A DNA stretch of 64,000 nt from Gemmatimonadota bacterium. Its GTDB lineage: Bacteria > Gemmatimonadota > Gemmatimonadetes > Gemmatimonadales > Gemmatimonadaceae. The DNA lies in contig JACPPC010000022.1 in assembly GCA_016191225.1 (NCBI GenBank), positions 62,001-126,000 on the forward strand, in the 5' to 3' direction. The notes under the pieces were generated by a model. It was given only the letters and a program-made list of their open reading frames with translations, was not told the DNA's origin and ran no database searches. A program made the position numbers and the translations under genes. This document shows, one piece after another, positions 17,788 to 27,390 of the stretch (position 1 is the first letter of the stretch; the number at the start of each line of letters is the position of its first letter).

Positions 17788-18417
17788 CTACCGACGCCGC
17801 TCGAACTCGCCCTGCGGCGGACCCATCGGTGCCATCTGTCGGCCGCCCATCATGCCCCCCTCCATCATGCCCCCGCGCATCATGCCGCCGCGCATCATGC
17901 CGCCGCGCATCCCGCCCATGCGTGCGTTGCGCATCATCGGGCGCATCGCGTCCACCTGGGCCTTCTGGTCGGCGGTAAGCACCGCGCGTGCGTCCTTGGC
18001 CGCCTGCAGGCGGGCGATCGCCTGGTCGATGCGCAGCCTGGCGCCCTTTTCCATCGCGGCGCGGGCGGCGGCGATGTTCGGCTCGCCCTGCATGGCGTCG
18101 GCCATGTCGGCCGCGACGCGCAACGCGGCGCCGCGCTGCGGCGCGAGGGCGGCCGTTTGCGACGTGTGGAGCGACTCGAGGCGCTTCACCTGGTCGTCGG
18201 TGAGCTTGAGGTGCTCGCGCATGTGCAACAGGTGGGCGGCGGGCGTGTTGCCCGTCGGGCCGGGCGGGGGACCGGGAACGCGGGCCGCTTGCGCGAGCTG
18301 GCCTGCGGGGGCGCGACCGGCGCCCGGCTGGGCGAGCCCTGAGGCCGCGGCGGTGAACACCAGCGCGGTGGCGCCGGCGGCGATCGACAGGGTGCGGAAC
18401 ATGGGTGCGCGCTTCAT
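17788..18417 (-). CDS. Spy/CpxP-like periplasmic protein with Met-rich tail
   Basis: 209 residues. Signal peptide followed by an LTXXQ-type helical domain: HLKLTDDQVKRLESL and later VLTADQKAQVDAM are the two repeat signatures of Spy/CpxP/CnrX proteins. The C-terminal 40 residues are Gly/Met-rich (MRGGMMRGGMM repeated, then MGG and MGP), a likely copper-binding tail. Spy is a periplasmic chaperone and CnrX a metal sensor feeding an ECF sigma pair. GAGGAG lies nine bases before the ATG. It is separated from the HEAT gene upstream by 269 bases but is on the same strand, so it may be part of, or controlled by, the sigma locus. Confidence 0.82.
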   Translation of the reverse strand: MKRAPMFRTLSIAAGATALVFTAAASGLAQPGAGRAPAGQLAQAARVPGPPPGPTGNTPAAHLLHMREHLKLTDDQVKRLESLHTSQTAALAPQRGAALRVAADMADAMQGEPNIAAARAAMEKGARLRIDQAIARLQAAKDARAVLTADQKAQVDAMRPMMRNARMGGMRGGMMRGGMMRGGMMEGGMMGGRQMAPMGPPQGEFERRR

Positions 18418-18686
18418 AGTGTCGGCTCCTCTATAAGGACAGCCGTGTGGCGCCGCTCTGGCCGCCTCACTCTTGGCGTCGGGCGGCCGGCCGTTCCGGC
18501 CCCCGATCCGCCGGGCATCCGGGAAGACACCCGAGCCCTCCCGAGCGTTAGGGGCCGGGGGGGTGCCACGCGCAACTCGACGCAACGGTCGCCGCGACCG
18601 GCGCGGAGACCTGGCGACCCTTCCATCGGGCCCGTGGCGGCATACGACCGGGGCGAGCGATGCCCCAGTCCTTGCGCCACGCCCGG

Positions 18687-19781
18687 TTACTTCTCCACCA
18701 TCTCCCTGAGCGCGTCGCGCACCCGCGGGTCGTCGAGCCGCCCGAGCTGCGACAGCACCCGCTTGCGGCGCTGGATCGGCTCGGTGGGCGACTTGGCGAT
18801 CGCCAGCAGCCACTGGATGTTCTGCGAGCCCCCGGCGTTCACGATCGTGGAGATCAGGGCCTCGCGCTCGCGGTCGCTGTTGAGCTGCGGGTACAGCTCG
18901 CGCAGCAGCGTGATGTCGCCGGCGGCGCCGTACTCGTTGCCGAGGCCGCGAATCGCCTCCACCCGCTGCTCCTCGCCGAGGTCGGCCTTGCGGAGCGACG
19001 CGCGCAGGAACCGGCGCGCCCGCGGGTCGCCCGAGTTCGCGAGCGACGCGAACGCCTTGCGCGACAGCCAGGCGTCGGGGGTGGCCGCGTAGTCCATCAG
19101 CGGCGCGATGCCGTCGCCCCGGTCGAGCCGGGCCACGGCCCCGAGGGCCCCGCTGCGCACCGACTCGTTCTCGGCGCGGTCGCGCACGAGGCCGTCGAGC
19201 ACCTTGTCCACGCCGGCGGCGCCAAGGCCGCCGGGCTCCGAGCGGCGGCGCGCGAGCCACGAGATCGCGCTGCGGCGGGTTTCGCGGGCACGCCCCTGGT
19301 CCCGGGCGAGGGTGGCGAGGGCCGGCGTCATCACCGAGCTGTCGGCCAGCATCGCCGGGAGGATCGCCTCGCGGGCCGGCCGCCCCTCGAGCGATCCCGC
19401 GAGTGCCATCAGGTACGACGACGCCTCGCGCGCGGAGACGGCACCGAGGTCGTGCGCGCCACCCGTGTCGGGGCGCAGGGGGCCGGCGCTGGTCTCGACC
19501 TTGATCACTTCGCGCGCCGACCGCACGATCACCACGCGCACCGGCCCCTGGGCGCAGGGCTCGTACTGCATCCCGTCCGACCAGTTGCCGAAGAAGCCCT
19601 CGTCCTCGACGCGCAGGAACGAGCGGCCGTTTCCGCAGACGCCGGCGCGGGCCGCGAAGTGGAACTGCACCGTGCCGGTGCCGGCGGCGTTCACGAGCCG
19701 CTCGAGTCCCTGCCCGCAGGCGGTGGCCGCGCTCGCGCCCAGCACCAGCGCGACACCGAGTGACCGGGAGACGGGATTCAT
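18687..19781 (-). CDS. Exported HEAT-repeat protein, last gene of the sigma operon
   Basis: 364 residues with a signal peptide ending ATACGQ (lipobox-like Cys at 22, so it may be a lipoprotein). Residues about 40-120 form a small Cys-containing domain (AGVCGNGRSFL, YEPCAQGP). Residues about 150-364 are helical pairs of HEAT/PBS-lyase type (LMDYAATPDAWLSRKAFASLANSGDPRARRFL). HEAT solenoids bind other proteins. The ATG overlaps the stop of the preceding HEAT gene by four bases (19778-19781), so translation is coupled. It would act in the periplasm. Confidence 0.75.
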   Translation of the reverse strand: MNPVSRSLGVALVLGASAATACGQGLERLVNAAGTGTVQFHFAARAGVCGNGRSFLRVEDEGFFGNWSDGMQYEPCAQGPVRVVIVRSAREVIKVETSAGPLRPDTGGAHDLGAVSAREASSYLMALAGSLEGRPAREAILPAMLADSSVMTPALATLARDQGRARETRRSAISWLARRRSEPGGLGAAGVDKVLDGLVRDRAENESVRSGALGAVARLDRGDGIAPLMDYAATPDAWLSRKAFASLANSGDPRARRFLRASLRKADLGEEQRVEAIRGLGNEYGAAGDITLLRELYPQLNSDREREALISTIVNAGGSQNIQWLLAIAKSPTEPIQRRKRVLSQLGRLDDPRVRDALREMVEK

Positions 19782-21448
19782 CGGTCGATGATCTCCAGCA
19801 GGAGCTTGGTGGTGCGGGGGTCCTTCTTGCGCGTGAGGGCGGAGATGGCGTAGCGGCGGAGCTGGGGGTCGGTGCCGTTGCGCGCGATCTCGATCAGCTT
19901 GTCGGTCGCCGCGTCCTCCTTGCGGTTGCCGAGCACGTCGATCAGCTGCTCGCGCAGCGGCCGCTCGGCCACGGTGTCGTAGAACTTGCCCAGCGCCGGG
20001 ATGTCCATGCTGCGGCCGACGTAGCGCAGCGCGTTGGTGCGCGACTCGAGCGACTCGGCCTCGTTGCGGGCGAGGAGCATCAACCACTGGTTGTTGGCGT
20101 CGCCGCCGAGGCGCCCCACGGTCGAGGCGATGCGCGCCTTGACCTTGGCGTTGTCCACCTTTCCATAGATGCCGCGCATCCACGTCGCGTCCTCGGAGGT
20201 GGCGCGCTCTGGGTCGAAGGCGTCGAGCACGGCCATGCGCAGCCGCTCGTTGGCGTCGTTGCGCTCCACGAGGGCGCGCATCGCGGTGCGGGCCCGCGGG
20301 TTCGGGTGCACGGTGAGGGCGCGCACCGCCGCCCGCTGGATCCGCTCGTCGTCTCCCCTGGAGGCGAGCTCCTCGAGCGCGCCGAGGCCGTCGTCGCCGG
20401 GAAGCTTGGGGAGCCAGCCGATGGCGTCCACCCGCACGTCGGCGCTCGGGTCGTTGCGCGCCACCTGGATCAGCGACGCGGTGGCCCCCGCGTCGCGGCG
20501 GTTGCCGACGATGAACACGGCGCTGCGCCGCAGGTCGGCCGAGCACTCGTCCTTGCGGCCGAGGATGCGCGTGGCGAGCTTGGCCGCCTCCTCGGGCTCG
20601 GTCTGCATCAGCGCGCTGAGGGCCTCGGCGCGCACCGACTGGTCCTCGCGATCGCAATTGTCGGCGCCGGGCGGCGTGTTGAGCGCGCGCTTGACCAGGT
20701 CGCTGTTCCCCTGGCCGCGGCTGGCGAGCACGCCGGCAATGCGCGTGGCGAGGGCGAGGGCGTCGGCCTGCGAGCGGGCGCCGGGGTACTTGGCCTTCTG
20801 CGCCTCGAGGGCCTGCAACGCCTCCTGCAGGTCGGCGGTGCCGCCGATGCGGTAGAGGCAGAAGGCCTGCCAGTACGGGGAGTCGGCGGCGTACGCCGAC
20901 GTCGGGAACTTGACCGGCAGTTCCTTGAAGAGGGCGGCGGCGCGGCGATAGTCGCCGCGGTTGAGCTGCTCGCGCGCCAGACGGTAGATCGAGTCGGCCG
21001 GGTCGGCGTCGGCCCACGCCTCGCGCGGGTGCTCGGCGAAGGGGCGGCCCAGGCGCACGCCCGGCGACGATGCCGGCAGCGGCGGGGTCACGGGGACCGC
21101 CGGGAGGGCACGCAGCGCGCCATCGACGCTCCCCCAGTGCACACGCTCGAGCGCTCGGGTGGACTCGATGGTTGCCACACGGATGGCCTCGCGCGAGCGC
21201 TCACGCCACTCGTTGCCCCACGCCCCAAGGGGGCCCGGGAGCGGCGCGACCGCCGGCCGCGCGGCTGGTGCCGGCACGCGATCGGGCGCCTCGGTGGGGG
21301 GCGTGGCCGGCGCCGGCGCCACGGTGGGGGCCGGCGGCGCGGCGGGAGTGGGGCGCGCGGGACGAGACGGGCGCTGCGCCACCGCGGCGGTGACGAGCAG
21401 GAGCGTCGCGAGCGTGGCCGCGGCGCGGGGAACCTGGTGCGAGATCAT
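19778..21448 (-). CDS. Exported HEAT-repeat protein with TPR-like N-terminal part
   Basis: 556 residues. A signal peptide (ATLLLVTAAVAQ) is followed by a Pro/Ala-rich linker. Residues about 165-260 look TPR-like (AREQLNRGDYRRAAALFKELPVKFPTSAYAADSPYWQAF), then about 270 residues of HEAT repeats (VRAEALSALMQ, IQRAAVRALTVHPNPRARTAM, and so on). It overlaps the anti-sigma-like gene by four bases upstream and the second HEAT gene by four bases downstream. The arrangement implies a periplasmic scaffold that may sense or relay envelope damage to the anti-sigma factor. That role is inferred. Confidence 0.78.
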   Translation of the reverse strand: MISHQVPRAAATLATLLLVTAAVAQRPSRPARPTPAAPPAPTVAPAPATPPTEAPDRVPAPAARPAVAPLPGPLGAWGNEWRERSREAIRVATIESTRALERVHWGSVDGALRALPAVPVTPPLPASSPGVRLGRPFAEHPREAWADADPADSIYRLAREQLNRGDYRRAAALFKELPVKFPTSAYAADSPYWQAFCLYRIGGTADLQEALQALEAQKAKYPGARSQADALALATRIAGVLASRGQGNSDLVKRALNTPPGADNCDREDQSVRAEALSALMQTEPEEAAKLATRILGRKDECSADLRRSAVFIVGNRRDAGATASLIQVARNDPSADVRVDAIGWLPKLPGDDGLGALEELASRGDDERIQRAAVRALTVHPNPRARTAMRALVERNDANERLRMAVLDAFDPERATSEDATWMRGIYGKVDNAKVKARIASTVGRLGGDANNQWLMLLARNEAESLESRTNALRYVGRSMDIPALGKFYDTVAERPLREQLIDVLGNRKEDAATDKLIEIARNGTDPQLRRYAISALTRKKDPRTTKLLLEIIDR

Positions 21449-22161
21449 TCGCCACCTCCGGCGAGATCAGCGACGGCCGAGCGGATGCGCGGAACAAGTT
21501 CGCGCTCCTCGACCGCTTCCTTGATGATGTTGAGGTCCTGTCGGCGCTGCGGCGCGCGCAACCGCGCCACCTGCACCAGCACGAGCTCGAGGTCCTGGAG
21601 CAGGTCCTTCATGCGACGGTCGTGGGTGAGCGGCGAGTCGAGCAGCCGCCGCGTGGTGGTGAGCAACTGGCCCGCCTGCTCGGCGAGCTTCGGGTCGCGC
21701 TGCCCGACGCCGGCGGCCGACGCCTCGGCGGGCAGCGCGGCCAGCAGGAGCGCGGTGCGGGCGAGCACTTCCTGCGTGAGGCGCTCCTCGGGATCGGGGG
21801 TGCGCGACGCGGGAGCCGTGAGCACCTGCGGGCCCGCCGACGCCACCGTGGGGCTCGGCAGAGGCGTGGTGCCGGGGCGCAGCCAGAGCTGGCCGGCGAG
21901 CACGCCGATCACGAGCGAGGCGGCGGCGGCAAAGGCCACCATCCCCCAGCCCGGCGCCCGCCGGCGCGGGGCCGCCGGCGAGAGCGCCAGCACCGGCGTG
22001 GCGAAGGCGTCGCGCTCGATCCCGGCCCAGAGGGCGTCGAGCGGCGGGGCGGGCGGGGCGTTCCAGGTGTGCGCGGCGTCGCGCAGCAGGACGTCGAGTC
22101 GCTCGTCGTCCATCGGGTCGGGAGGTCGGTTGCGGGGCGTGTCGTTCATATGATTGCTCAC
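21445..22161 (-). CDS. Putative anti-sigma factor, single membrane segment
   Basis: 238 residues with about 60 cytoplasmic N-terminal residues (DDERLDVLLRDAAHTWN), one hydrophobic segment (about 74-92, GMVAFAAAASLVIGVLAGQL) and a periplasmic Ala/Leu-rich helical domain. No zinc-binding HxxxCxxC is visible, so it is not a ZAS-type factor. Its place directly after an ECF sigma gene (5-base gap) is the main evidence for the role. The start may be the GTG at 22161 or the ATG at 22149. It overlaps the HEAT gene by four bases. Confidence 0.7.
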   Translation of the reverse strand: MSNHMNDTPRNRPPDPMDDERLDVLLRDAAHTWNAPPAPPLDALWAGIERDAFATPVLALSPAAPRRRAPGWGMVAFAAAASLVIGVLAGQLWLRPGTTPLPSPTVASAGPQVLTAPASRTPDPEERLTQEVLARTALLLAALPAEASAAGVGQRDPKLAEQAGQLLTTTRRLLDSPLTHDRRMKDLLQDLELVLVQVARLRAPQRRQDLNIIKEAVEERELVPRIRSAVADLAGGGE

Positions 22162-22166
22162 GGGGG

Positions 22167-22745
22167 TCAGTTCGGGGCGAAATCGGCGAGGGCGACGCGG
22201 AGCCGGGCGCGCGCGTCGAAGACGCGGGTCTTGCTCGTGCCCTCGGCGATGCCGAGGGCGGCGCCGATCTCGGCGTGCGTGTAGCCCTCGATGGCGTGCA
22301 TCACGAGCGCGATGCGCAGGCTGTCGGGCAGCGCCTCGATGGCGGCGTGCAGGCGGTCGCGCAGGTCGGGGTCGACACGCAGGGGAGTGTCATCGGCGGC
22401 ATGGTGTGAGGCATCGTCCAGGTCGGTCTCTCGGGCTCGCAGCCGCTTCACCTTGCCCATGGCATTGAGCACGACGGAGACGGCCACACGGTGCACCCAG
22501 GTGCCGAAGGCCGACTCGCCGCGAAACTGGCCGAGCTGGCGAAAGACGCGCACGAAGGTGTCCTGCACGAGATCGTTGGCCAGCTCCGCGTCCCCGCACA
22601 TGCGGAAGCAGAGGCGGTGCACCCGCGGCGCATGAGCGTCGTAGAGGGCGCGAGCAGCTCCCCGGTCGCCGGTCACCGCGAGGGCGACCAGCGAGCGTTC
22701 ATCGCCAGGTTGCGCCGGCGGTATTCCGGGGGCGGGGCTGTCCAT
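22167..22745 (-). CDS. ECF-type RNA polymerase sigma factor
   Basis: 192 residues. Region 2 is seen as RLCFRMCGDAELANDLVQDTFVRVFR and GESAFGTWVHRVAVS; region 4 as LPDSLRIALVMHAIEGYTHAEIGAALGIAEGTSKTRVFDARARLR, with the helix-turn-helix recognition part at the end. No regions 1 or 3, hence ECF. The ATG at 22745 is preferred; an upstream in-frame extension adds a basic stretch not seen in the family. It heads a five-gene same-strand cluster with anti-sigma, two HEAT proteins and a Spy-like protein and probably activates it. Confidence 0.92.
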   Translation of the reverse strand: MDSPAPGIPPAQPGDERSLVALAVTGDRGAARALYDAHAPRVHRLCFRMCGDAELANDLVQDTFVRVFRQLGQFRGESAFGTWVHRVAVSVVLNAMGKVKRLRARETDLDDASHHAADDTPLRVDPDLRDRLHAAIEALPDSLRIALVMHAIEGYTHAEIGAALGIAEGTSKTRVFDARARLRVALADFAPN

Positions 22746-22843
22746 CGGTCTCGGTAGGGTTGGACAGGGACAGGCCGAAAAGCGTTGACGGGGCTGGCTG
22801 CGAGGGGTGACGCGGGGCCGGTGGGGCACGCCTGGCGCAGACT

Positions 22844-25800
22844 CTACACAGCCGCGCCCGAGAGACTGGTGTTGCCGGTGGCCTCGACCGCCATCCAGAC
22901 GACGAGGAGCACGTCTCCCGGCTCGATCGGCTTGAGGGTCTCAGGTGGGGAATACGGCTCAAGCCCGCGTTCCTTCACGAATTCTGCTATCGCAGCCGTT
23001 GTCTCCGACTCCCCGGGCTGTGCAGGCCGGAAGACAGCCCGTAGCGCCCGTTCATCACGTAGCGAGCGGGGTGCCTCCAGGCTCTCCACGAGCCGCTGCT
23101 GGACCTCCAGTGTCATCGACTCGGGCCGGAAGCGCCTTACGTGCTCGGCCGCCTGCTTGAAGAGGGGCCGAATGTCTGGCTGAACGTTCTTCGGGTCAGT
23201 TGCCTTCGTCCATTCGTCGTAGATGTCGCCTCGCGCCCGTTCCCACGCCACGTACGCTCCAATGCGCAGGTCGTCGGGCAGGACTCGCGGTGTTCCGGCA
23301 TCACACGTGATCTTCCGAAGACATGCCAGGGCGTCTCGCTCGATTGCACTCGCTGCGGCAGCCGGGACGAAGCGCAGTTGCACCTTCGTGTCGATTCGAG
23401 CGCAAAACACATGTCCACGCTCTGGACCGCGCACCAACCCTGAGCCCGCGCCCCAAGGGAGTGACGCGAGCTCGGCACCGCGCTGCTGCAATGCCTTCCG
23501 CAATTCCTGCCGGTACTCCTCGCCGGAGTGGGCGCTCGGATCCTCTCCCGCGAGCTCGAACAACGTGGCATCTCCGGCCTTCAGCCGGCGAATCTCCGCC
23601 ACGTCGTCGGCAAAATCGCGGGCTGCGTGCTCGACGCCCGGTAGGATCTCCGAATCCAGCCCAACGCTCGCGGCCGCCTGTGCCAGCTTGCGCCGAATCC
23701 GGTCTTCCAGCTCGAGCATGTCGTCCAGCTGGGCATCCGGCAGGATGCAGGTGATGTAGACATCGCTGTGCGGGCTCCCGATGCGATCGATGCGCCCGTG
23801 CCGCTGCACCAGCCGCATCGGGTTCCAGGGCAGGTCGTAGTTGATGATGTTGGCGGCCTGCTGGAGGTTCATGCCTTCCGCGAGGACGTCCGTCGTAAGG
23901 AGGATATCGAACTTGTCCTCAGTCCATCCCGCGGGTGCCTCCGACGACTCCGGAGCGAAGCCGTACACCGCGCTCCGCTTCGCGTCGTCGTCGCCAGTGA
24001 CGCTCACTAAACGACCGCGATAGTCCACCAAGCGTCGGTCCTTCGCCAGCACGGCCTCGAGATGTTCGCTTATCCAATGAACTGTGTCGGCGAAGTAGGA
24101 GAAGATGATCACCTTGCGGCGATTCACGATGTCCGCGTCCGTGGATCCACGTTCACGGGCGTTCTTCGCAATCGATGCCAGCTCGCCCACCAAAAGCGCC
24201 AGCTTGGGGTCCGTCGCGCGCGACACACTTCGCGCCCGCACCGACAGCGCATCGAGCAAGTCCCGATCGGACTTCACCGCAGCCCGAAGGCGGGCAACGT
24301 CGATCGTGCGGGCATCCAGCGGTTCCCCGGCCGACAACAGCTCATCCCACGCCTCGTCGTCGTCCGCCTCCGCGAGCTCCGCCAACAACGCCGAGGAGAG
24401 GATCACTCCGCCGTCGATCCCCTGAAGGAAGAGGTCGTGCGATCGTGCCATCCGTTCCAGGGTGAGCGCGAACGCGTGTGCCGATGACTCGAATCGCTTC
24501 AGCAACCCCGACCTGATCAGCCCGACCAGCGCGACCTCGCGCTTCTCGACATTCCGGTCACGGCGGAAGATGGATGGCTTGTACCGGGCCAGCGTGAGCG
24601 GAGGGTCTCCGTCCTCCGGCTGCAGCACGCGCGCCACCTCATCGAAAAATCCCGGGAGCACATCATTCAGGTCGTACGTTTGCGAGGCGACATTCGGTCG
24701 CGGGAAGGTGATCGTGGCGGTGCGCCCGTCGGGCAGCTTGACTGTGTCGTTCGGGTACCACTTCTGTACGAAGTGCCGCGTGCGCCGGACCGTCGTCGCG
24801 TCCAGGATGTCGAACAAGACCGCCGGCTTGAGATCGAACGGGTTCTCGCGCACCGCCGCGTCAAACCGGGCGCGGAGGCGTGGAATGCCGATGTCTGCAA
24901 ATGCCGTATCCTGCCGGATGAAGTACTCCAGTTGATAGTAAAGATCCATCAGCGAATTGTTCACGGGCGTCGCCGTCAGCAGCATCACCTTCTTGGGCGG
25001 CTGCCCGGCGAGCAATTGGCGAAGCGCGTGTGCGTACTTGGTATCTGGATTGCGCAATGCGTGCGCTTCGTCCAGCACCACTAGCGAGTAGTCGTCCTTG
25101 CGTTGATCCAGGTAGTCTCGCGTACCACCAAGCTGCTTGTCGTCGGCCAGCTCCTGATAGCTCAGCACTTCGAGATAGAGGCTGAAGCGCGAGATGAAGC
25201 GTGCCCACGTGCCGTCCCGCAATGTCGCTGGAGCAATGAGCACGGCGCGGCGCCGCTCCTCCTGGACCACGCGACGAATGATTTCTCCGGCGACGAATGT
25301 CTTGCCGAGCCCGACGCTGTCCGCGATCAGCACGCCGCCATAACGGTTCATGATGCGCGCGGCCCGATCAATTCCGTCGTTCTGGAAGCGCGTCAGAGGG
25401 ATGACGCCGCCCGCCGCGCGCTCGAGAGCCAGTTCGTCACCGTAGCGCTCGAGCAGCACCTTGAGGTAGATGAGGTACGGATCGTAGTCCCGGTATCGCG
25501 CCTCATATAGCGCCGCGAGGTCGAAGGGTTCGGCCTCGGTCCACAGTTCGTCGTACCACCGCTCCACATTGTCGCGGGCGGTAGGCTGGTAGGCGCCGAG
25601 ATTGAGCTCCAGATTGTGCGACAGCCCAGCCGCCGTGAAGTTCGACGACCCGGCGATCACGCCATGGCCGCGAACGATGTACGCCTTGCCGTGCAGAAAT
25701 CGCTTGGTGTAGCGTCGTACCGTCAGTTGACCGCTCTTGAGGAAGGCGAGCAGGGACCGTATCGCACGGTCGGTCGCCGGCGCAAATGGCAGGCGGTCGC

Positions 25801-26143
25801 GATCGCGCAGCAGCGCGCGCGTGGTCCGTTCGAGCGCCTGGTCGAGGAGCTGCTGCTGGAACCGCCCGCCCACGGGGTCGCCGATGTGTCGCTCCGGCAT
25901 CGCTGGCGGCGACAGCGGCTCGGCTCCCAGCAGCAGGCGTATCGGCCCCGCCCTCTCCAGCGCTGCCGCGACCAAGCCGAACCCTTCCGGGTTGAAATAC
26001 CCGGTCGCGATGTCGATCGGGGGCGGCGACTTGAGTTCGCCGGCGAGGTGGAGAATGCGCGCTGCCAGCGCCGCGCTGAGCGTGTTGCCGGCACGATTGT
26101 CGACGAACTCGGGGGCGTGCGGAACGGGGTTGGGGCCGGTCAC
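22844..26143 (-). CDS. PLD-like nuclease domain fused to SNF2-family helicase
   Basis: 1099 residues. Residues 1-200 are a phospholipase-D-like domain with HGKAYIV (His151, Lys153) and AGSSNFT (165-170); the Asp usual seven residues after the His is Arg158. The rest is an SF2/SNF2 translocase: ADSVGLGKT (274-282), LDEAH (357-361), LTATPVNNSLMDLY, then helicase C with PWNPMRLVQRHGRIDRIGS. A long C-terminal region of about 300 residues has no motif I know. Related fusions occur in ATP-dependent restriction and phage defence, where the motor moves along DNA and the PLD part cuts. The GTG start overlaps the AAA gene's stop by four bases (26140-26143). Confidence 0.9.
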   Translation of the reverse strand: MTGPNPVPHAPEFVDNRAGNTLSAALAARILHLAGELKSPPPIDIATGYFNPEGFGLVAAALERAGPIRLLLGAEPLSPPAMPERHIGDPVGGRFQQQLLDQALERTTRALLRDRDRLPFAPATDRAIRSLLAFLKSGQLTVRRYTKRFLHGKAYIVRGHGVIAGSSNFTAAGLSHNLELNLGAYQPTARDNVERWYDELWTEAEPFDLAALYEARYRDYDPYLIYLKVLLERYGDELALERAAGGVIPLTRFQNDGIDRAARIMNRYGGVLIADSVGLGKTFVAGEIIRRVVQEERRRAVLIAPATLRDGTWARFISRFSLYLEVLSYQELADDKQLGGTRDYLDQRKDDYSLVVLDEAHALRNPDTKYAHALRQLLAGQPPKKVMLLTATPVNNSLMDLYYQLEYFIRQDTAFADIGIPRLRARFDAAVRENPFDLKPAVLFDILDATTVRRTRHFVQKWYPNDTVKLPDGRTATITFPRPNVASQTYDLNDVLPGFFDEVARVLQPEDGDPPLTLARYKPSIFRRDRNVEKREVALVGLIRSGLLKRFESSAHAFALTLERMARSHDLFLQGIDGGVILSSALLAELAEADDDEAWDELLSAGEPLDARTIDVARLRAAVKSDRDLLDALSVRARSVSRATDPKLALLVGELASIAKNARERGSTDADIVNRRKVIIFSYFADTVHWISEHLEAVLAKDRRLVDYRGRLVSVTGDDDAKRSAVYGFAPESSEAPAGWTEDKFDILLTTDVLAEGMNLQQAANIINYDLPWNPMRLVQRHGRIDRIGSPHSDVYITCILPDAQLDDMLELEDRIRRKLAQAAASVGLDSEILPGVEHAARDFADDVAEIRRLKAGDATLFELAGEDPSAHSGEEYRQELRKALQQRGAELASLPWGAGSGLVRGPERGHVFCARIDTKVQLRFVPAAAASAIERDALACLRKITCDAGTPRVLPDDLRIGAYVAWERARGDIYDEWTKATDPKNVQPDIRPLFKQAAEHVRRFRPESMTLEVQQRLVESLEAPRSLRDERALRAVFRPAQPGESETTAAIAEFVKERGLEPYSPPETLKPIEPGDVLLVVWMAVEATGNTSLSGAAV

Positions 26144-27369
26144 AGGACCTTCCACCACGGTGCGGCGAGAATGCGTTCGCCCGCACGAAAGACCTCGGTG
26201 CCGCCATGCAGCAGGAGCGCGCCGGAGCAGTCCCGGCCATGCTGCGTTGTAAAGTGCTCCAAGTGCTTCCAGTCGTCCATTCGCGGTCGCTCCGTTGCCT
26301 TCACCTCGACTGCAATCAGCTTGCCGCCGCGTTCGAGCACGAAGTCCACTTCCCTGTTCGCCTCGTCGCGCCAGTACAGGACTTGCGCACGTCCTTCGTC
26401 GAGCGCGGCCCACGGCAGCAAGTCGGCGAGTATCAGTGCCTCCAAGTGCTCGCCGCGCGGCTCGTGCTCACCTGCGACGCGGAGCGCCAGCGCCGGGTCA
26501 ACCCAGTAGAGCTTGGGGCGCCGCCGCAGGCGTGCCGTTCGCCGGCGCGTGTACGCTTCGATGCGCACGACCTGATAGCTGACTTCGAGGTCGTCGAGCC
26601 AGCGGCGCAGGGTGCGGGCCTCGAGCCCGAGCTCCCGTGCGACATCCGAGACATTCACGGGACCGCCGATGCGCAGGGCGAGGGCGCGCATGAAGCGCCT
26701 GAACTCGCCCAAGTTGCCCACAGCGCGCAGGTCCCGTAGATCACGCTCGAGATAGGTGGCTTCGTAGTTGCGAAACCACACCTCCCGTTCGGTGGCATCC
26801 AGCTGAAGCGCGGGCCGCGGGAAGCCTCCAATTCTGGCCTCGTCGCGCCAGTGGCCCTGGGGTGCATCGCTCGCGCTGATCAGTCCGGCCCATTCCTCGA
26901 ATGGAGTCTCGAAGAGCCGAGTCCAAGCGGCGGTCGTGCCCTCGCCGCGGCGCTCACGCCTTGTCATGGGATACACGGTCACGTATCCGGCGCGCCCGGC
27001 GAGCGACTCGCCGACCTGTCGCATCAGCAGCAGGTTCGCGGACCCCGTGAGTACGAAGCGCCCGGGCTGCCCGTGCCCCTGCTCATCGACGGCCTGCTTG
27101 ATCGCGAGGAGCAGTTCGGGGACACGCTGGACCTCATCGACAATGAGCCGGGGCGCTTGCCGTACAAAGTCCGCGGGCCGGGCAGCGGCGTGTTCACGGG
27201 TATCGAGGTCGTCGAGCGTGAGCAGTGTGTGTCCGCGCAACGACGGTGCGTGCTCGGCGAGGTAGCTCTTGCCGGTCTGGCGCGCACCCGAGATTACGGC
27301 GACCGGGAGCGTCCGCAATGTGCGCTCAAGCGCCTTGCTCGCTGCACGGGGGACGAAGTGAGGTCGCAC
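26140..27369 (-). CDS. AAA ATPase with DUF4143 C-terminal domain
   Basis: 409 residues, GTG start. AAA_14 domain: Walker A SGARQTGKSYL (27-37), sensor-like LIVDEVQRVPELL, and LTGSANLLL. A winged-helix region follows (VARELGLEARTLRRWLDDLEV). The end is the DUF4143 module with EVDFVLERGGKLIAVEVK, a PD-(D/E)XK-like strand pattern. This family is widespread and mostly uncharacterised; many sit in mobile or defence regions. Overlap with the helicase gene (GTGA) implies coupled translation. The upstream 145 bases carry two kinds of repeats that look like operators. Confidence 0.85.
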   Translation of the reverse strand: MRPHFVPRAASKALERTLRTLPVAVISGARQTGKSYLAEHAPSLRGHTLLTLDDLDTREHAAARPADFVRQAPRLIVDEVQRVPELLLAIKQAVDEQGHGQPGRFVLTGSANLLLMRQVGESLAGRAGYVTVYPMTRRERRGEGTTAAWTRLFETPFEEWAGLISASDAPQGHWRDEARIGGFPRPALQLDATEREVWFRNYEATYLERDLRDLRAVGNLGEFRRFMRALALRIGGPVNVSDVARELGLEARTLRRWLDDLEVSYQVVRIEAYTRRRTARLRRRPKLYWVDPALALRVAGEHEPRGEHLEALILADLLPWAALDEGRAQVLYWRDEANREVDFVLERGGKLIAVEVKATERPRMDDWKHLEHFTTQHGRDCSGALLLHGGTEVFRAGERILAAPWWKVL

Positions 27370-27390
27370 CGCACCAGAGTAACATCGGCT

